Shown here in pieces: positions 60,164-64,000 of a DNA stretch of 64,000 nt. A program made the position numbers and the translations under genes. Position 1 is the first letter of the stretch; every line of letters starts with the position of its first letter. Origin of the DNA: Bacteroidales bacterium (GTDB lineage Bacteria; Bacteroidota; Bacteroidia; Bacteroidales; UBA932); assembly GCA_017443465.1 (NCBI GenBank), contig JAFRXO010000073.1, forward strand, positions 1-64,000, in the 5' to 3' direction. A model generated the notes under the pieces. It had not been told where the DNA came from and did no database searches. It saw only the letters and a list, made by a program, of their open reading frames with translations.

Positions 60164-62413
60164 TCAGTTTTTCACAGGTTCCTGTCCCATCGTCAGCACC
60201 AGCCGTCCACCGGCGAGGATGTCCGAATGGGACAGGATGCTTTTATCATATGGTTTCCCGTTGAGGGTCGCGTCCTGGATGTAGATGTTCTCATCCGAGA
60301 GGCCTTCCGCTTCGATAGTGAAGGTCTTTCCGCCGGGAAGGTTGATGGTCAGTTTGGGGAATGAAGGGCTTCCGAGAGCATATTCCGGTTTTCCGGGGCA
60401 GACGGGGTAGAAGCCCATCATGCTGAAGACCAGCCAGGCCGACATCTGACCGCAGTCATCGTTCCCTGACAGGCCGTCCGGACGCGGCTTGTATTCCCTC
60501 CCGATGATTTCATGCACCAGGCGCTGGGTCTTCCAGGCTTGGCCCGCATATGCGTACATGTAGGGGATATGGTGCCCCGGCTCATTGCCGTGCCAGTACT
60601 TTTTCTCTGCGAAAAACGTGTCCAGGAGGTCGGTGAAGCGGTCTTTCCCGCCCATATGTTCCATCAGTCCGGTCACGTCGTGAGGCACGGACCATGTGTA
60701 GTGATAGGGAGTTCCCTCGCATATGTACGGTGCCTTGGAATTGGGGTCGAAGGGTTCGTCGAAACTGCCGTCTTCATGGCGGCCCCGGGCATATCCGGTT
60801 CCGGGGTCGATCACGTTCTTCCAGAACGAGGCCCGGCGGATCAGGCTGTCCCTGTCGGCCTCATGCCCCAGCTTGTCTGCGACCTGCGCCAGGACGAAAT
60901 CGTCATATGCATATTCCAGGGTCCTGGAGGTCTGTTCTCTCTGGTGGAAGGCCTCGCGGACGGGATCCTCTAAGGGGATGTAGCCGTACCTGAGGTAGGA
61001 TTCGAGGGCGCGGCGTCCTTTTCCGTCCTTGTAGGAAGGATAGTCCCGGTTGACCTCGAAGGCGTTCTTCCGCATAAGGGCATATGCCCTTTCATAGTCA
61101 AATCCTTCAATCCCTTTCATGATCGCATCCCCGATGAGGGAGATCCCATGGTCTCCGATCATCTCGGAAGTATATGATCCCCAGCATGGGAAGATAGGCA
61201 GCCAGCCTCCGATCTCGCCCATTTCGAGGAAGGAGCCGATCATCCTGGAGGACAGGTCCGGGTCAATCAGGGTCAGGAGCGGATGAAGGGCGCGGAAGGT
61301 GTCCCAGAGGGAGAAGTCCCCGTACTGTACGTTGTCCGAATGCCTGGTCCCGCTGTAGTCGAATCCCGGCCATGAGCCGTCCACGTCACTGTAGGTCCTG
61401 GGCAGGATCATGGCGTCGTAAAGGGCCGAGTAGAACATTTCGCGTTTGTCCGAGGAACCACCTTCTGCCACTATGCACCCAAGGGTCTTTTCCCACGCTT
61501 TTTCGGACTGCCCTGCTACCTTGTCGAAGTTCCATCCAGGAATCTCGGCTTCAAGGTTCTTCCTGGCGTTATCGGTGGAGGTGAAAGAGGTGCCTACCTT
61601 TACCAGGACGGTCCCGGGCTTGTCCAGATGGATGCGAACCCAGGCTCCGACCTTGTTGCCGGATGCCTTGTACTCAAGTCCTTCCAGAGGCTCTCCGTCA
61701 TTCTCCCAAAGTCCGAAGTCCAGGGGCTTGACATTGGTCCGGATTACGAAATGACCGCTGAAACCGGCGGGTTTTCCGTTGCCCTGGTAGATCCGGTGGA
61801 CCGGGTTCGAGCCGGAAACCTCCCCGGTTGAGGGATCGATCTTCAGGCTTGCCTGGCGCTCATCGCTGTTTGGCTCTATGACCAGATAATGGTCTCCGGC
61901 CTTGTCGAATGTAAAGCGCATGATCCCGGCACGTGACAGTCCGGTAATCTCCCCCAGGATGCCGTAATCTTCCAGGACAGCGCTGTAGAGGTAGGGCCTG
62001 GAATCTTCCGTTTCATGTGAGAATGCTGAAGACCGGTCCTTGGGGTCTGTGGACAGGACATCGTTCATTGGCATGACCGTTACGCTGCCGTAATCCTGGG
62101 TGCAGCTTCCGTTCATCCAGTGGCTGGCTCGGAAACCCTGGATCCTCCCAGTGGCGTAGTAATAGGGTGGAATACACTTCCTCTCAGTCGCCTCCGTCTG
62201 GGGAACCCAGGAAGTCATTCCGTGCGGAACCCCGACTACGGGGGCAATCTTGCCGTAATCCGCGGAAAGGTCTCCGATTGCGTTTACCGTCCTGCTGGCG
62301 TCTGTCCCGACAAGGGGGTTGACGAATGAAGTAAGAGAGGTTTTTTGGCTGCAGGAGACGGCGCAGAAAGCTAAAGCCGCGGCTAAGAAGGAAAACAAAC
62401 GGTCCGATGTCAT
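60164..62413 (-). CDS. GH92 family alpha-mannosidase, lipoprotein
   Basis: A 749-residue lipoprotein (lipobox AVSC, Cys21). The N-terminal beta domain begins FVNPLVGTDASRTVNAIGD, and the (alpha/alpha)6 domain has QYGDFSLWDTFRALHPLL, IGGWLPIFPCWGSYTSEMIGDH and GNDDCGQMSAWLVFSMMGFYP. These are GH92 hallmarks; enzymes of this family are calcium-dependent exo-alpha-mannosidases on N-glycans or fungal mannan. It ends 9 nt from the convergent uxaE. Confidence 0.94.
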   Translation of the reverse strand: MTSDRLFSFLAAALAFCAVSCSQKTSLTSFVNPLVGTDASRTVNAIGDLSADYGKIAPVVGVPHGMTSWVPQTEATERKCIPPYYYATGRIQGFRASHWMNGSCTQDYGSVTVMPMNDVLSTDPKDRSSAFSHETEDSRPYLYSAVLEDYGILGEITGLSRAGIMRFTFDKAGDHYLVIEPNSDERQASLKIDPSTGEVSGSNPVHRIYQGNGKPAGFSGHFVIRTNVKPLDFGLWENDGEPLEGLEYKASGNKVGAWVRIHLDKPGTVLVKVGTSFTSTDNARKNLEAEIPGWNFDKVAGQSEKAWEKTLGCIVAEGGSSDKREMFYSALYDAMILPRTYSDVDGSWPGFDYSGTRHSDNVQYGDFSLWDTFRALHPLLTLIDPDLSSRMIGSFLEMGEIGGWLPIFPCWGSYTSEMIGDHGISLIGDAIMKGIEGFDYERAYALMRKNAFEVNRDYPSYKDGKGRRALESYLRYGYIPLEDPVREAFHQREQTSRTLEYAYDDFVLAQVADKLGHEADRDSLIRRASFWKNVIDPGTGYARGRHEDGSFDEPFDPNSKAPYICEGTPYHYTWSVPHDVTGLMEHMGGKDRFTDLLDTFFAEKKYWHGNEPGHHIPYMYAYAGQAWKTQRLVHEIIGREYKPRPDGLSGNDDCGQMSAWLVFSMMGFYPVCPGKPEYALGSPSFPKLTINLPGGKTFTIEAEGLSDENIYIQDATLNGKPYDKSILSHSDILAGGRLVLTMGQEPVKN

Positions 62414-62474
62414 GGGATATAATTTTTGGACTATAAAAATATGAAAAGATTGCGCAAATGCGGTTAAAAATTGT

Positions 62475-62482
62475 TATTTTTG
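62475..62482 (+). promoter_or_regulatory. -7 box for the histidine phosphatase gene
   Basis: TATTTTTG, 22 nt before the ATG at 62505, in an A+T-rich divergent region shared with GH92. The -33 box is doubtful. Confidence 0.55.
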
Positions 62483-62504
62483 GTGTTAATCACATTTTTA
62501 TCAT

Positions 62505-63806
62505 ATGAAGAAACCGATAACCCTTATCATCCTTGCGCTGCTCTGCGCCGTGGCTTGTGCGGCTCCCAAAACCGACAAGGTGACTTACACTGAAGAGCAA
62601 GTCAAGGCCCTTCTCAAGGAGATGCCAGAGCGTGCATCCAACCTGCATCATTTCTACGAAGTTCCGGCAATCAAGGACACCAAGGCTCCTGCAGGTTATG
62701 AGCCTTTCTATGTCAGCCATTTCGGACGTCACGGATGTCGTTACCACACCAGCTCCAGCCCATATGAGACAGCCCTTGGATATCTGAAGAAACTGGATTC
62801 CCTGGACCAGCTGACCGCTTACGGGAAAGGACTGCTCGAGGCAGTGGAATCCCTGAAATATACCCAGAGGGGAATGGACGGCATGCTTACCCAGAAGGGT
62901 GCGCAGACCCACAGGGGCATAGCCACCAGGCTTGCGGGGCGCTATCCCCAGATATTCAGCCAGAGCGAAAGGAATGACGTCAGGGCATTCTCCTCGACAG
63001 TCCAGCGATGCATAATGAGCATGTCAAACTTCATCCTTGGTCTTGACAAGGCCGCTCCCGGACTGGATATCAGCATGGATACAGGCGCGAGGTACATGGA
63101 TTACATCGCCCACTCGTCCAGCGGCGCTCCAGCCAACAGGGGAGGGCAGATACGCGATTCCATGTTCAAGGCCCTTTTTGATCCGGGCCGTATAAGCAAG
63201 CTTCTCTTCAAGGATCCCAAAGCTCCCGCGAAGATTTTCAAGGACAAGGAGTACAGCTTCTATTATTCAGTTATCAATGCCGGAGACATCGCCCAGTGCC
63301 TCGACACCGAGGTCCCCAATTTCTATTCAGAAATGACCCTGGACGAGATTTACGCCTTCTGGGCCGCAAACGACATAGGGACAGTCAACAATATGGGCCG
63401 CACCAAGGAGAATGGCGGTTACCGTGAAAGGGTTGTCGGTGGTCCCATCCTTAACGACTTCCTGAACAAGGCACAGGACGCTATCGACGGCGGAAAGGTC
63501 TGCGCCGACCTCCGTTTCGGCCACGACTCCGGTATCATGCCTTTCCTCTTCCTAATCAAGCTGAACGGGTTCGAAGAGACCTATTCGTGCGCAGAAGCCC
63601 CGTCGAAGTGGCTCTGCTTCAAGGAGGTCCCGATGGCCGCGAACATCCAGTTCGTGTTCTTCAAGAACAAACAGGGTTCTATCCTGGTCAAGGTACTCCT
63701 CAATGAGTGCGAGCGCACCTTCCCGGCCCTTGAGGCTGTGAATGGCGTCTATTACAAATGGCCTGTGCTGAGAGACTACCTGCAGGCGATAGCTGACGGG
63801 AAATAA
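62505..63806 (+). CDS. Histidine-type phosphatase, MINPP/phytase-like
   Basis: A 433-residue exported protein (MKKPITLIILALLCAVAC, possible lipidated Cys18). The catalytic RHG motif is FGRHGCRYHTSS (about 71-82), and the proton-donor HD is in FGHDSGIMPF (about 345-354). This layout matches histidine acid phosphatases related to MINPP of gut Bacteroidota, which dephosphorylate inositol phosphates. The downstream sugar transporter starts 11 nt later. Confidence 0.86.
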   Translation: MKKPITLIILALLCAVACAAPKTDKVTYTEEQVKALLKEMPERASNLHHFYEVPAIKDTKAPAGYEPFYVSHFGRHGCRYHTSSSPYETALGYLKKLDSLDQLTAYGKGLLEAVESLKYTQRGMDGMLTQKGAQTHRGIATRLAGRYPQIFSQSERNDVRAFSSTVQRCIMSMSNFILGLDKAAPGLDISMDTGARYMDYIAHSSSGAPANRGGQIRDSMFKALFDPGRISKLLFKDPKAPAKIFKDKEYSFYYSVINAGDIAQCLDTEVPNFYSEMTLDEIYAFWAANDIGTVNNMGRTKENGGYRERVVGGPILNDFLNKAQDAIDGGKVCADLRFGHDSGIMPFLFLIKLNGFEETYSCAEAPSKWLCFKEVPMAANIQFVFFKNKQGSILVKVLLNECERTFPALEAVNGVYYKWPVLRDYLQAIADGK

Positions 63807-63817
63807 AACTGGCTGCC

Positions 63818-64000
63818 ATGGACGGAAAGAAAAGGTTCTATATCTCGATGGCCATCCTCGCCGGGATGTTCTTCATCTTCGGCTTCGTGTCCTGGATGAA
63901 TTCCATCCTCATCCCGTATTTCAGGATTGCCTGTGAACTTACCCATTTCCAGTCATATTTCGTGACCCTCGCATTCTACATCGCCTATCTGGTGATGTCG
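63818..64000 (+). CDS. Sugar MFS transporter (FucP/GlcP-like), 5' part
   Basis: The start of an open frame running off the window: 61 residues are visible. MAILAGMFFIFGFVSWMNSI and CELTHFQSYFVTLAFYIAYLVM are the first two helices of the FucP/glucose-galactose symporter group of the MFS. Substrate (fucose, glucose, galactose or mannose) cannot be fixed from this fragment. It begins 11 nt after the phosphatase stop and is probably cotranscribed. Confidence 0.85.
   Translation, partial: MDGKKRFYISMAILAGMFFIFGFVSWMNSILIPYFRIACELTHFQSYFVTLAFYIAYLVMS

Larger units (their letters stand above)
915..62766. other. Dispersed palindrome CATATG, about 134 copies
   Basis: CATATG was counted by hand at about 134 places between 915 and 62766, mean spacing near 480 bp; about 16 are expected for any hexamer in 64 kb with equal base use, and fewer at this G+C content. 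The related hexamers AATATG, GATATG and TATATG were each met roughly 15-25 times in the same scan. Sites occur in genes of both directions and in all three codon phases, at start codons (for example 22195, 28416, 34197, 36613, 62502), and as overlapping pairs GCATATGCATATG (14624, 16684, 31757, 38268, 45526). Long stretches without it are 47.65-49.5 kb and 56.5-58.5 kb. Confidence 0.85.

Overview
This window looks like chromosomal DNA of a carbohydrate-degrading Bacteroidota, most likely an animal-gut Bacteroidales. The pointers are promoters of the Bacteroidota type (TTTG, about 19 bp, TAnnTTTG), many secreted glycoside hydrolases and polysaccharide lyases, a serine palmitoyltransferase, BACON and DUF4271 proteins, split transketolase, and the absence of Shine-Dalgarno sites. 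Genes are closely packed; the only gap above 300 bp is 12033-12365, which is filled with palindromic repeats. No transposase, integrase, CRISPR array or prophage was seen, and no SusC/SusD pair or sulfatase.

Layout. 1-300: 3' end of 16S rRNA, tRNA-Ile and tRNA-Ala, then a terminator-like hairpin where a 23S gene would be expected. 0.3-12 kb: M64 peptidase, clan GH-A hydrolase lipoprotein, M48 protease, a leftward galE-GH95-flippase-GH29 cluster, and dacB. 12.0-13.6 kb: palindromic elements and an A+T-rich BACON/leucine-rich-repeat lipoprotein. 13.6-22.1 kb: leftward genes for a LolA-like protein, two PL8-type lyases, queH, a secreted protein, butyrate kinase and GH105. 22.2-39.0 kb: GH106, uxaC, and a 12-kb rightward operon exuT-kdgK-eda-lyase-sialidase-lyase-lyase. 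39-42.6 kb: second palindromic element, C69 dipeptidase, serine palmitoyltransferase, LolD-like ATPase and tRNA-Pro. 42.8-54.7 kb: a two-domain hydrolase and mostly housekeeping genes (ybaK, trmN6, an ECF sigma/anti-sigma/Spy module, transketolase, menG, lepA, yidD, rnpA, hemD, DUF4271, SUI1). 54.7-64 kb: DUF2723 protein, rRNA methyltransferase, uxaE, GH92, a histidine phosphatase and the start of a sugar transporter.

How the genes work together. Outer enzymes (PL8, heparinase II/III-like lyases, GH105, GH106, GH33, GH29, GH95, GH92) would release uronic acids and neutral sugars from uronate-containing polysaccharides or host glycans. ExuT would import hexuronates, UxaC and UxaE isomerise and epimerise them, and KdgK and Eda convert 2-keto-3-deoxygluconate to pyruvate and glyceraldehyde 3-phosphate. 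Fructuronate reductase and mannonate dehydratase are not in the window. The same LacI-type palindrome (TTGCAA-nCGT-TTGCAA type) lies at the uxaC/exuT divergent promoters and 32 kb away at the uxaE promoter, so these genes probably form one regulon whose repressor is elsewhere.

The most unusual signal is genome-scale: the palindrome CATATG occurs about 134 times by hand count (about 16 expected for a random hexamer), in all three reading frames, at start codons and on both gene orientations. This resembles a highly iterated palindrome maintained at the DNA level.
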